The notes beneath the pieces are model-generated. The model was not told where the DNA came from and made no database searches. It saw nothing but the letters and a program-made list of their open reading frames with translations. A stretch of 64,000 bases of DNA from Streptomyces achromogenes (GTDB taxonomy: Bacteria; Actinomycetota; Actinomycetes; Streptomycetales; Streptomycetaceae). Location: the NCBI RefSeq assembly GCF_030816715.1, contig NZ_JAUSYH010000001.1, positions 7,936,001-8,000,000 on the forward strand. The letters run 5' to 3'. The translations under genes and the position numbers were made by a program. Below, one piece after another: positions 9,672-18,199 of the stretch (the stretch's first letter is position 1; each line of letters starts with the position of its first letter).

Positions 9672-10333
9672 CCACCGCGCCAAGCGATCAGGCCGGCGCC
9701 GACCACCGGCTCTCGATGGACGAACTGGCAGCCGTCATCGCCCGGGACATCCCGGCCGGCGCGTTCGTCAACCTCGGCATCGGCCAGCCCACCAGGATCG
9801 CCGATCATCTGCCGGCCGGATCCGGAGTGGTGCTGCACACCGAGAACGGCATGCTCAACATGGGCCCGAAGGCCGAGGGCGACGCGGTCGACCCCGACCT
9901 GACCAACGCCGGCAAGGTCCCGGTGACCGAACTGCCGGGGGCGGCGTACTTCCATCACGCCGACTCCTTCGCCATGATGCGCGGCGGGCACCTCGACGTC
10001 TGCGTCCTCGGCGCCTACCAGGTCGCCTTCGACGGGGACCTCGCCAACTGGCACACCGGCCGGCCCGACGACATCCCCGCCGTCGGCGGCGCCATGGACC
10101 TCGCCATCGGCGCGAAGGACGTCTACGTGATGATGACGCTCTTCACCCGCTCCGGCGAGCCCAAGCTCGTGCCGCACTGCACGTACCCCCTCACCGGCGT
10201 CGGCTGCGTCAGCCGCGTCTACACCGACCACGGCGTCTTCGACGTCGGCCCCGAGGGCGTACGGATCCGGGAGACGTACGGCGTCGGCGCCGACGAACTC
10301 GCGGAGCGACTCGGCATCACGCCGCCCTCCTGA
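9668..10333 (+). CDS. pcaJ: 3-oxoacid CoA-transferase subunit B (PcaJ type)
   Basis: Subunit of 221 residues. The catalytic glutamate that forms the CoA thioester lies in 'LHTENGMLNMGP'. 'NLGIGQPTRIADHLP' and 'GGHLDVCVLGAYQV' are further family motifs. The first ~15 residues are variable. Last gene of the pcaF-I-J set; upstream ring-cleavage genes (pcaHGB) are not nearby, so this is a detached lower-pathway module. Confidence 0.88.
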   Translation: MTTAPSDQAGADHRLSMDELAAVIARDIPAGAFVNLGIGQPTRIADHLPAGSGVVLHTENGMLNMGPKAEGDAVDPDLTNAGKVPVTELPGAAYFHHADSFAMMRGGHLDVCVLGAYQVAFDGDLANWHTGRPDDIPAVGGAMDLAIGAKDVYVMMTLFTRSGEPKLVPHCTYPLTGVGCVSRVYTDHGVFDVGPEGVRIRETYGVGADELAERLGITPPS

Positions 10334-10369
10334 TCGTCGCGGACGAGGAGCGCGGGCGGCGAGGGCGGA

Positions 10370-10390
10370 CGAGGCCACAGGCCGGCCTCG
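10370..10390. terminator. Possible bidirectional hairpin between convergent genes
   Basis: A 7-bp perfect stem CGAGGCC / GGCCTCG with a 7-nt loop, in the 75-nt gap between the convergent pcaJ and ABC permease genes. Confidence 0.45.
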
Positions 10391-10408
10391 GACGCGGGGC
10401 CGGTCCCC

Positions 10409-12940
10409 TCATGGCCGCTCTCCCCGCCGTCCTCTCGCCCCTCGTCGCCCCGCCGGGCGGAAGGGCTGCTCCGGCGTGCCCGCCGGCTCCATCGCCCCGC
10501 GGCGCAGGGCGAGGCCGGCCGGGACGACCGCCGAGATCACGGCGAGCACCGCGCAGGCGCCCAGGATCGCCGCGAGCGTCGCCCACGGCATCTCGACGGA
10601 CGTCCACACCGAGCGCAGGCCCAACGCGGCCCACATGCCCACCAGGTCGACACCGGCGACCAGTGCTCCGAGCGCCCCGCCGACCACGACCACCGTCAGC
10701 GCCTCGGCGCCCACCAGCCGCAGCACCTGCCGGCGGGTCGCGCCGGCCAGCCGCAGCACAGCCAGTTCGCGGGACCGGTCGGAGGTCGCCATGACCATCG
10801 TGTTGGCCAGCGAGATGCCGGTGTAGAGCAGGGCGATCCCGAGGACCAGGAAGAAGCCCGCCCGGGTCGTCCGGTCGGTCTGCGGGTACATCGCGCGCAC
10901 CCAGGCGTCCCTGGTCACCACCTCCCCGTCCGACGCCCGCACCGCCCGACGCAGTCCGGCGGCCACGGCGTCCGCGTCGGCGCCCTCCGCGAGGCGTACG
11001 TCGACCCGGTCGACGGGCGCGGCGGCGGCGTTGCGCGGGGTGACGTAGACGCCGTTGTCGCCGGTGCCGACGGTCATGACCGCGGCGATCCGCAGGGACT
11101 TCCGCGTGCCGTCGCCGAGCCACACGTCCACCCGCTCGCCCACGGTGTGCTTCTCCCACTCCTCGTTGACGATGATCGAGTCGTCGTCGAGAGCGCTCAC
11201 CGTCCCGGCGGCGAGCGGAAGACGGGCCGTCGCCGCGAACGTCTGCGGCTCGACGGCCCTGGCGTCGGACCTGATGAGCGCCACGCCGTCCTCCAGGACG
11301 TACACCGCGCTCGGCGAACTCGCCGAGACGTCGGCGCCGGACACGCCCCGCAGCCGTCGCACCGTAGCCTCGTCGAATCCGGCCTCGCCCGCCGAGGCGA
11401 CCACGAAGTCGGCGGCCGTCCGCTCGCGCACCTCGGTGGCCTTCGCCGCGTCGAGGGTCGCGGCGGCGCCCAGCAGGGAGCCCGCCAGCGCGACCGTGAC
11501 CAGCACCGGCGCCGCGACCGCGGCGGTGCGGCGCACCCCGGCGGCGGCGTTCTCCCGCACCAGCATCCCGGCGGCGCCCGGCAGCCGGGCCGGCAGCCAG
11601 GCGATCAGCCGGACCGACGGCCGCACCAGCAGCGGCGCGAGCAGGGCGACCGCGGTGATCAGCAGCATGGGACGGCTCACATAGGTCTTGCGCTGCAACA
11701 GCTCGCCCGGGTCCGTCACCAGGGCCAGGACGAGCGTCACCACGGCGGTGACCAGCAGGGCCGCGCCGAACAGCAGGCGGCCCCGTGTCATGGGCCGGGC
11801 GTCCACGGACGCCTCGCGCAGCGCCTCGGCGGGACCGGTGCGTCCGGCCCGCCAGGACGCGGCCAGCACACCGCCCAGGGCCACCGACAACCCCGTCCAG
11901 AACGCCATGTGGTAGGGCCAGGTGTGGTCGCCGACGGTGAACCAGCGGGGCGCGAGGCTCTCGTCGACCGCCCACGCGGCGAGCCCCGGAGCCGCGCGGG
12001 AACCGATCACGCATCCGGCGGCCGAGGCGAGCACGCCGACCGCGAGCGCCTCGCCGACGACCATGCGGCGGATCTGTCCCGGGGTCGCCCCGGCGGTGCG
12101 GAGCAACCCGAACTCGCGGCGCCGCTGGGCCACCGCGAACGCGAACGTCGAGGCCACCACGAACACCGACACGAACCCGCTGACGCCGCCGGCCGTGCCG
12201 AACAGGGCGTTCATCGCGGTGAGGGCCGCGCGGTCGCGGTCGGGGCCGGCGTCGGCGTACCGGCGCGCGTCCCCGGTGAGGACCTGGACGCCCTCGGCGC
12301 CGCGCACCGCCTCGCGCACGGCCGCCGGATCGGCGTTCACCACGAGCTGGAGGCTGCGCGGCGACAGTTCGGCTGCGCGGGCGTCGGTGTAGAACACGGC
12401 GTTCTCGAAGCCCGCCCCGGCCGGGGCGCCGACGACGCGCACGGTGCCGACGACGCGCACGACACCGCCGTCGGTCCGCACCCGGGCGCCCGGCCGGGTC
12501 CAGTCACCGCTGACGACGACCTCGTCCGCGGCCTCGGGCGCGCGTCCCGCGTCGAGCCGGTACGGCGCGAAGGCCGCGGTCGGCCAGGGATGCCCCACCA
12601 GACCGGCGGGCCCGCCCTCCGCCCGTACGGCGAACGACCGGTCCTGCACGACGGCGCCGAGGTCCCGCAGTCTCGCGACCGCGTCGGCGGGCACCGCACG
12701 CGGCTGGGCGAGCTTCTGGGTCCGGTCGCCGATCGAGGTCGGCACCCGCAGCGTGTCCTGCCCTTTGACGACGACCGGCGCGGCGGCGAACCGCTCCGGC
12801 CCGCGCCCGGGTGCGTCCGGCGAGGACGCCAGGGCCAGTCCCATCACGGCGATCAGCGCCACGCCCAGGGAGAGGGCGACGAAGCTGCCGACGAAGGTGA
12901 CCCAGCGGGTGCGCAGGGTGCACAGCGTGGTGGTCAGCAC
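10409..12940 (-). CDS. ABC transporter permease, duplicated FtsX-like domains
   Basis: Integral membrane protein of 843 residues of the MacB/FtsX/LolC class. It has an N-terminal membrane segment (about residues 12-35), a large extracytoplasmic domain, and an FtsX core with 'VAQRRREFGLLRTAGATPGQIRRM'. A second membrane bundle and extracytoplasmic domain follow, then a C-terminal FtsX core with 'RSRELAVLRLAGATRRQVLRL'. The GTG start at 12940 overlaps the end of the ATPase gene by 7 nt, so the two subunits are coupled. Such exporters usually handle antimicrobial peptides or lipids, and the neighbouring kinase/regulator pair supports an envelope-stress or antibiotic-efflux role. Substrate unknown. 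Confidence 0.88.
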   Translation of the reverse strand: MLTTTLCTLRTRWVTFVGSFVALSLGVALIAVMGLALASSPDAPGRGPERFAAAPVVVKGQDTLRVPTSIGDRTQKLAQPRAVPADAVARLRDLGAVVQDRSFAVRAEGGPAGLVGHPWPTAAFAPYRLDAGRAPEAADEVVVSGDWTRPGARVRTDGGVVRVVGTVRVVGAPAGAGFENAVFYTDARAAELSPRSLQLVVNADPAAVREAVRGAEGVQVLTGDARRYADAGPDRDRAALTAMNALFGTAGGVSGFVSVFVVASTFAFAVAQRRREFGLLRTAGATPGQIRRMVVGEALAVGVLASAAGCVIGSRAAPGLAAWAVDESLAPRWFTVGDHTWPYHMAFWTGLSVALGGVLAASWRAGRTGPAEALREASVDARPMTRGRLLFGAALLVTAVVTLVLALVTDPGELLQRKTYVSRPMLLITAVALLAPLLVRPSVRLIAWLPARLPGAAGMLVRENAAAGVRRTAAVAAPVLVTVALAGSLLGAAATLDAAKATEVRERTAADFVVASAGEAGFDEATVRRLRGVSGADVSASSPSAVYVLEDGVALIRSDARAVEPQTFAATARLPLAAGTVSALDDDSIIVNEEWEKHTVGERVDVWLGDGTRKSLRIAAVMTVGTGDNGVYVTPRNAAAAPVDRVDVRLAEGADADAVAAGLRRAVRASDGEVVTRDAWVRAMYPQTDRTTRAGFFLVLGIALLYTGISLANTMVMATSDRSRELAVLRLAGATRRQVLRLVGAEALTVVVVGGALGALVAGVDLVGMWAALGLRSVWTSVEMPWATLAAILGACAVLAVISAVVPAGLALRRGAMEPAGTPEQPFRPAGRRGARGRRGERP

Positions 12941-13671
12941 GGCGCCGCCTCCAGCCCGGACAGGCGCGCCGCGATGGCGTCCGCACCGGCGCCGAGCAGC
13001 TCGCCGTCGACCCGGCCGTCGACCAGGAGCACGACGCGGTCGGCGTAGGAGGCCGCGACCGGGTCGTGGGTGACCATGATGACCGTCCGGCCGTCCCGGT
13101 CGACCATGCCGCGCAGAAGTGTCAGCACCTCGCGGCTGGTCCGCGAGTCGAGGGCGCCGGTCGGCTCGTCGCCGAACAGCACGTCGGGGCGGGTGATCAG
13201 GGCGCGGGCCAGGGCCACCCGCTGCTGCTGGCCGCCGGACATCTCCGTCGGGCGGTGCCGCGCCCGGTCGCCGAGGCCGACCTGCCGGAGCACCTCGCGC
13301 ACCCGTGCCCTGTCCGGGCGGCGGCCGGCCAGCCGCAGCGGCAGGGACACGTTCTGCTCGGCGGTAAGCGAGGACACCAGGTTGAACGCCTGGAACACGA
13401 AGCCGACGCGCTCGCGGCGCAGCAGGGTCAGCGCGGTCTCGCTCAGCCCGGTCAACTCCGTGCCGCCCACGGTGACCGAGCCCGACGTGGGCCGGTCCAG
13501 ACCCGCGGCGCACTGCAGCAGGGTCGACTTGCCGGACCCGGAGGGGCCCATCACGGCGGTGAAGGTCCCTCTCGGGAAGGCGAGCGACACCTGGTCGAGG
13601 GCGGTGACGGACGTGTCGCCGGAGCCGTGCCGCCGGGTCACCGAACTCAACCGGACCGCGTCGTCGCTCAT
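12934..13671 (-). CDS. ABC transporter ATP-binding protein
   Basis: ATPase of 245 residues of the MacB/LolD class. Walker A is 'GPSGSGKST', the Q-loop is at 'GFVFQAFNLV', the signature is 'MSGGQQQRVALARAL', Walker B is 'DVLFGDEPTGALD' and the switch His is in 'VTHDP'. I chose the ATG at 13671 (MSDDAVRL), preceded by GGGGGAAC; an ATG 4 codons upstream is an alternative. It powers the adjacent permease. Confidence 0.92.
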   Translation of the reverse strand: MSDDAVRLSSVTRRHGSGDTSVTALDQVSLAFPRGTFTAVMGPSGSGKSTLLQCAAGLDRPTSGSVTVGGTELTGLSETALTLLRRERVGFVFQAFNLVSSLTAEQNVSLPLRLAGRRPDRARVREVLRQVGLGDRARHRPTEMSGGQQQRVALARALITRPDVLFGDEPTGALDSRTSREVLTLLRGMVDRDGRTVIMVTHDPVAASYADRVVLLVDGRVDGELLGAGADAIAARLSGLEAAPC

Positions 13672-13764
13672 GTGTTCCCCCATCAGTACCTGCTCCTCAA
13701 CTCGTCGGTGGCTCAACGAAACCGCGGAAGCCCCTGGTGGCGCAGTAAGGGCGGAACGAGTCCT

Positions 13765-13786
13765 GGGGTAGGGCCAGACCTACCCC
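13765..13786. promoter_or_regulatory. Palindromic operator GGGGTAGG-N6-CCTACCCC
   Basis: Perfect 8-bp arms around 6 nt, in the 166-nt gap between the divergent ABC exporter and histidine-kinase genes. It is 94 nt from the ATPase start and 52 nt from the kinase start. A likely binding site for the NarL/LuxR-type response regulator encoded at 15106, controlling both directions. Confidence 0.6.
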
Positions 13787-13837
13787 TCATACGGATCCTG
13801 GCCCGATGGAGCCGGACCGACGGGGTCGCTTACGGTC

Positions 13838-15142
13838 ATGCACATGCACCCTCGGAATGTGTGGCAGGCCATGTCCCGGCCGGGCTTTGTGCTGTCGGCC
13901 TGGCCCTGGCGCTCCGCCGGGTATCTGCTCACCGGCGCGCTGACCGGCGTCGTCACCTTGGCGGGGATCGTGGTGTCGGTGGTGGTCTGCGGTGCGCTCG
14001 CCCTCGTCCTGGTGGGGCTGCCGCTGCTCGTGGTGCCGGCTCTCGGCGGGATCCCGGTGGCGCGGGCGGAACGGTGCAGGATGCGCCTGATCGACCGTGA
14101 TCCGGCGGCTGGTCGGCACCGGACGCCGTCCACGCCGGGACTGCGGCCCTGGCTGACCACCCGGCTGCGCGAACAGTCGACCTGGCGGGAGCTCGGGTAC
14201 GCGCTGCTGTTCGCCGGGCTGCTGTGGCCGGTCGACGCCCTGGCCGTCACGCTGGCGCTGCTGTGTCCCCTGTCCATGGTCGCCACTCCGCTGCTGATGG
14301 CCACGGCCGGCGACGGCCGCGAGGTCAAGGTGCTCAAGCAGTGGACGGTCACCACCTGGCCGACCGCGTTCGGCGTCGCCGTACTGGGCCTGCTCCTCAT
14401 GGGCCTGTGCGCCTACCTGCTCGGCGTCACGGCGGGCGCCCGCGCCGGGCTGGCCCGGCTGCTGATCGCCCCACGCGAGGGCGAGCTCGACGCGAGGGTC
14501 GTCGAACTGGCCCGCTCCCGCGTCCGGTTGGTCGACGCCTTCGAGGCCGAACGGCGCCGTATCGAGCGCGATCTGCACGACGGCGCCCAACAACGCCTCG
14601 TGGCCCTGACGATGGCCCTCGGCCTGGCCCGCCTGGACGCCCCGCCCGGCCCGCTCGCCGACCGGCTCGCCAAGGCCCAGGAGGAGGCGGGCCAGGCGCT
14701 CGTGGAACTGCGGGAGCTCATCCACGGCATCCACCCCAAGGTCCTCACGGACTACGGCCTTCAGGCAGCGGTCAGCGACGCCGCCGACCGCTGCGCGGTC
14801 CCCGTCGACGTCGACCTCGAACTGCCGGGACGGCTGACCCCGGCGATCGAGTCCGCGGCCCACTTCGTCGTCTGCGAGGCGCTCGCGAACGTCGCCAGGC
14901 ACAGCGGGGCCGGCCGCGCGCGGGTGAGCGGCGGCCATCATGACGGACGCCTGTTCCTGGAAGTGCGCGACGACGGCCGCGGCGGCGCGGACCCTTCGGC
15001 GGGCAGCGGCCTCACCGGCCTCGGCGACCGGGTCTCGGTCCTGGATGGCAGACTTGCCCTGACCAGTCCGCCAGGTGGACCGACCCTGTTGCGTGTGGAG
15101 TTTCCTTGCGAAGTGACCAAGGCGGCCGACCGCTTCGCGTAG
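13838..15142 (+). CDS. Two-component sensor histidine kinase (HisKA_3, NarL/DesK class)
   Basis: Protein of 434 residues. The N-terminal part has membrane segments (about residues 25-45, 50-75, 120-150 and 165-195) and resembles the short 'putative sensor' domain of Streptomyces kinases. The dimerisation/phosphoacceptor helix is 'RRRIERDLHDGAQQRL' with His247. The HATPase has the N-box 'ALANVARHSGA' and G-box 'DDGRGG'. It overlaps the response regulator by 37 nt and is divergent from the ABC exporter. Membrane stress or a drug is a plausible signal, by analogy with similar kinase-exporter sets. Confidence 0.9.
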   Translation: MHMHPRNVWQAMSRPGFVLSAWPWRSAGYLLTGALTGVVTLAGIVVSVVVCGALALVLVGLPLLVVPALGGIPVARAERCRMRLIDRDPAAGRHRTPSTPGLRPWLTTRLREQSTWRELGYALLFAGLLWPVDALAVTLALLCPLSMVATPLLMATAGDGREVKVLKQWTVTTWPTAFGVAVLGLLLMGLCAYLLGVTAGARAGLARLLIAPREGELDARVVELARSRVRLVDAFEAERRRIERDLHDGAQQRLVALTMALGLARLDAPPGPLADRLAKAQEEAGQALVELRELIHGIHPKVLTDYGLQAAVSDAADRCAVPVDVDLELPGRLTPAIESAAHFVVCEALANVARHSGAGRARVSGGHHDGRLFLEVRDDGRGGADPSAGSGLTGLGDRVSVLDGRLALTSPPGGPTLLRVEFPCEVTKAADRFA

Positions 15143-15774
15143 TGCTGGCCGAGGACAGCGTGCTGCTGCGGGAAGGACTCGTCGGCCTGCTCGACCGCTG
15201 CGGCCACGAGGTGGTGTCGGCCGTCGGGGACGCGCCGGCGCTGATCGCCGCGGTCGAGGAGCATGTCCCCGACATCGTGGTGACGGACGTCCGCATGCCG
15301 CCCGGTTACCAGGACGAGGGCCTGCACGCGGCGGTGCGGCTGCGGGAGAAGCTCCCCGCACTCCCCGTCCTGGTCCTCAGCCAGTACGTGCAACGGACGT
15401 ACGCCGCCGAACTCCTGGACTCCGGCGACGGAACCGGCGTCGGCTATCTCCTCAAGGACCGGGTCGGCCAGGTCGAGGAGTTCGTGCACGCGCTGCGCAA
15501 GGTGGCGGACGGCGGGACGGTGGTCGACCCCGAGGTGGTGCGCCAGTTGCTGCGCCGCCGCCGCGATCCGCTGGAGCAGCTCACCCCGCGCGAACGCGAG
15601 GTGCTGGCGCTGATCGCCGAGGGCAGGTCCAACGGCGCGATCGCCAAGGAACTGGTGGTGTCCGAAGCGGCGATCGGCAAGCACATCGGCAACATCCTCA
15701 CCAAGCTGGACCTGCCTCCGACGGACACCACCCATCGCAGGGTCCTGGCCGTCCTCACCTACCTCCGGGCCTGA
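15106..15774 (+). CDS. LuxR/NarL-family response regulator
   Basis: Protein of 222 residues. The receiver domain has Asp16/Asp17-type acidic residues in 'VVLAEDSVLLREGL', phosphoacceptor Asp61 in 'DIVVTDVRMPP' and a conserved Lys in 'GYLLKDRV'. The C-terminal HTH begins 'LTPREREVLALIAEGRSNGAIAKEL'. The TTG at 15106, preceded by GGAG, is the only sensible start because later GTG codons would remove the acidic pocket. Partner of the kinase just upstream. Confidence 0.9.
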   Translation: MRSDQGGRPLRVVLAEDSVLLREGLVGLLDRCGHEVVSAVGDAPALIAAVEEHVPDIVVTDVRMPPGYQDEGLHAAVRLREKLPALPVLVLSQYVQRTYAAELLDSGDGTGVGYLLKDRVGQVEEFVHALRKVADGGTVVDPEVVRQLLRRRRDPLEQLTPREREVLALIAEGRSNGAIAKELVVSEAAIGKHIGNILTKLDLPPTDTTHRRVLAVLTYLRA

Positions 15775-15904
15775 CCCGCCGAGCGCACCCCCTCGACGCG
15801 TTCCACGGAGACCCGGACGACATCGGAGGACGCGTACGGCCGTCTCGACGATGACGACCACCCCGCCGGACCGCCTGCCTGCGGCACTCGGAGACAATGA
15901 GAGC

Positions 15905-16699
15905 ATGATCGCCGAAGAAGCCGAGCCGCCGTCCCGGGGCCGAGAGCCGAACCCCGGAGCCGGCAACCCGTCCGACGTCCCGCGGGGCGCGACGGAAGCG
16001 GAGTCTCCCGTCGCGCCCCGTCGGCCGACGGCTGCCACCGGCCTCGAAGGCGGTATGGAGCGGGCGGCGGCGGCTCTGAAGCCGCGGATGCGCGGCTGGC
16101 TGCACGCCGGCGTGTTCCCGCTCGCGCTGGCCGGCGGGATCGTCCTGATCGTCATGTCACGCTCGGCGGCGGCGGTGGCGGCCTGCGCGGTGTACGCGGT
16201 GTCCGCCTGCCTGCTGTTCGGCACCAGCGCGGTCTACCACCGCGGGACGTGGAGCCCGCGCGGTGAGGCGGTGCTGCGGCGGATGGACCACGCGAACATC
16301 TTCCTCATCATCGCCGGCACCTACACCCCGCTTGCGGTACTGCTGCTGCCCGCGGACCGGCAGCGGCTGCTGTTGGCCGTGATGTGGGCGGGCGCGCTGG
16401 CCGGGATCGCCTTCCGCATCCTGTGGATCGGGGCTCCCCGGTGGCTGTACACCCCGTGCTACATCGCCCTGGGGTGGGTGGCCGTGTTCAATCTCCCCGA
16501 CTTCGCGCGCACCGGCGGTGCAGCCGTCGTCGTCCTCGTCATCGTGGGCGGCCTGCTCTACACCGCGGGAGCCGTCGTCTACGGACTCAAGCGCCCCGAT
16601 CCGTCACCCTCGTGGTTCGGCTTCCACGAGGTCTTCCACGCCCTGACCATCGCCGCCTTCGCCTCGCACTACACGGCCATCCTCCTCGCGGCCGCATAG
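15905..16699 (+). CDS. Hemolysin III family (YqfA/PAQR-like) membrane protein
   Basis: Protein of 264 residues with a charged, Pro-rich N-terminal tail of about 55 residues and then seven predicted membrane helices. Family motifs include 'FGTSAVYHRGTW', 'MDHANIFLIIAGTYTP' and, in the last helix, 'FHEVFHALTIAAFASHY'. The His and Asp residues are those that bind metal in PAQR-like proteins. A start 18 codons earlier is possible. Despite the family name, a haemolytic role is not implied. Confidence 0.85.
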   Translation: MIAEEAEPPSRGREPNPGAGNPSDVPRGATEAESPVAPRRPTAATGLEGGMERAAAALKPRMRGWLHAGVFPLALAGGIVLIVMSRSAAAVAACAVYAVSACLLFGTSAVYHRGTWSPRGEAVLRRMDHANIFLIIAGTYTPLAVLLLPADRQRLLLAVMWAGALAGIAFRILWIGAPRWLYTPCYIALGWVAVFNLPDFARTGGAAVVVLVIVGGLLYTAGAVVYGLKRPDPSPSWFGFHEVFHALTIAAFASHYTAILLAAA

Positions 16700-16754
16700 C
16701 CGCACAGCCGCCGCCCCCCTCCGCACACGGCCGAAACACAAACGAACGGCATCC

Positions 16755-16817
16755 TTGACGGTCCACCAACAAGTACCTACGCTCGCTGGGTGTGGGAACG
16801 TTCCCACACCCAGCGAG
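16755..16817 (+). promoter_or_regulatory. Promoter with a 36-bp perfect palindrome over the start region
   Basis: TTGACG (16755-16760), 17 nt, then TACGCT (16778-16783) makes a good vegetative promoter. From 16782 to 16817 the DNA is a perfect palindrome with no loop, centred on GGGAACGTTCCC, the half-site style of LacI-family operators. Repressor binding here would block initiation. It faces the short frame at 16879. Confidence 0.6.
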
Positions 16818-16878
16818 AACCGCACTGTTCACGCCTTCTGCCCGGCACCGCCTTCCCTTCCCCCACACGGAGGTCAGG

Positions 16879-16989
16879 GTGACCGACGCATACGAACGCC
16901 TCCGCACCGCGACGCGCCGACGCTGCACATGCCACCCACCGTCGCCCGACACCGCTGCCGGCCGGACGTCGGAGTCGCCCGTCCGCTGA
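16879..16989 (+). pseudogene. Short orphan frame downstream of the palindromic promoter
   Basis: GTG at 16879 has an excellent GGAGG 8 nt upstream and starts a 36-codon frame (MTDAYERLRTATRR...). The first dozen codons look like a real protein start, reminiscent of N-termini in alanine-racemase-like/amino-acid deaminase proteins. The rest (CTCHPPSPD...) looks like non-coding sequence. Either the 5' stump of a deleted gene or a small leader peptide. From 16990 to 17163 I see no gene. Confidence 0.35.
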
Positions 16990-17163
16990 ACACCGCACAA
17001 CAGGTTCGACCGCCTCCGCTCCCGGCCCGCGGGAGTGCTTCGGCGACTCGTCCCGATGAGCGGTGGAACGGCGGCCGGCCCGGGTGGCACCAGCGCCTCG
17101 GCCGGGCCGTACCTCGTCCGGGCGCCGGACGCGGGCCGAGCGGTACGGCTCCGGTGTCCCACG

Positions 17164-17220
17164 TCCTGGCTCTTCCTGGCTTGTCCTGGCTCACCATGGC
17201 CGACACCCGATCGTCCTGGC
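17164..17220 (+). repeat. TCCTGGC direct repeats with 10-bp phasing
   Basis: TCCTGGC occurs at 17164, 17174 and 17184 and again at 17214, all in the same 10-bp register, with a weaker copy (CCATGGC) at 17194. They end 50 nt before the acetylesterase start at 17271, where an activator could bind one face of the helix. Confidence 0.55.
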
Positions 17221-17270
17221 TGTCCGAGAGAAGAACGTCGCCGGTGGTCCGCCTCATGAACGGAGAGAGC

Positions 17271-18158
17271 ATGTTCTTACGACGCCCGACGGGGCACCGG
17301 GTCACCAGCCGACGGCTCGTCCTGCGCGTCGCGCTGGCCGGCATCGTGGCAGCCTCGTCGATCACCGCACTGGCCGGTGAGGCCGCGGCCGCCTCGGCGG
17401 CGGCCACCGTTCACGTCCATGTCGCGGGAGACTCCACAGCCTCCACCTACGTCTCGTCGAAGGCTCCCCGGGCCGGCTGGGGACAGGCGCTGCCGGTGTT
17501 CCTCACCTCCGGTGTCGAGGTGGTGAACGAGGCCCAGTCCGGGGCCAGTTCCAAGAGCTTCGTCGATACGGGCCGCCTCGACCGCATCCTGGCCGTGATC
17601 AAGCGCGGGGACCTTCTTCTCGTCTCGTTCGGACACAACGACGAGAAGTCCGACGACCCCTCCCGGTACACCGAGCCGTCGACCACGTACAAGCAGTACC
17701 TCTCCCGGTACATCGACAGGAGCCGGGCCAAGGGAGCGATCCCGGTGCTGGTCACGCCCGTGGAGCGGCGTCACTTCAACAGCGCGGGGGTCATTTCCCC
17801 CTCGCACGGCGCCTATCCGGCGGCCATGCGCCAACTCGCCGCTGCCAAAGGCGTACCGCTGATCGACCTGACCGCCTCCAGTACCGGGCTGTGGAACCGC
17901 GCGGGCGTGGAGGGAACGAAGAAGCACTTCATGATCCTCCCGGCAGGCCAGTACCCGAACTACCCCAACGGCAGCCAGGACAACACGCACTTCCAGGCCC
18001 TCGGTGCGATCGAGGTCGCCCGGCTCGTCGCCGCCGCCATGCGCAACCAGGGCGTCCTGCCGGCCGCCGATTTCCGACGGCTCACCGACCCCGTCCCCGC
18101 CGGCGCGATCGTATGGCCCTCGGCCGCACCGGACCGAGGATCACCAGCCTCCCGCTGA
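17271..18158 (+). CDS. Secreted rhamnogalacturonan acetylesterase (SGNH/GDSL, CE12-like)
   Basis: Predicted extracellular esterase of 295 residues removing acetyl groups from rhamnogalacturonan. A signal peptide with twin arginines (RRLVLRVALAGIV) is cleaved near 'GEAAAASA'. The SGNH motifs are 'VHVAGDSTAS' (nucleophile Ser55), the Gly in 'NEAQSGASSKSF', 'VSFGHNDEK' (Asn) and the terminal Asp/His of 'SQDNTHFQALGA'. The ATG at 17271 has GGAGAG directly upstream. Codon 3 is TTA (17277-17279), which implies dependence on the bldA tRNA. It is followed 41 nt later by a pectinesterase, so the two probably form a pectin-attacking operon. Confidence 0.87.
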   Translation: MFLRRPTGHRVTSRRLVLRVALAGIVAASSITALAGEAAAASAAATVHVHVAGDSTASTYVSSKAPRAGWGQALPVFLTSGVEVVNEAQSGASSKSFVDTGRLDRILAVIKRGDLLLVSFGHNDEKSDDPSRYTEPSTTYKQYLSRYIDRSRAKGAIPVLVTPVERRHFNSAGVISPSHGAYPAAMRQLAAAKGVPLIDLTASSTGLWNRAGVEGTKKHFMILPAGQYPNYPNGSQDNTHFQALGAIEVARLVAAAMRNQGVLPAADFRRLTDPVPAGAIVWPSAAPDRGSPASR

Positions 18159-18199
18159 CGCGGATCGACGTCCCCGAAGAAACGACGAAAGGGCCCCAC

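Noticed and set aside
16990..17160. Several overlapping short frames before the acetylesterase
   Set aside because: None has a ribosome site plus coding-like composition; treated as non-coding.
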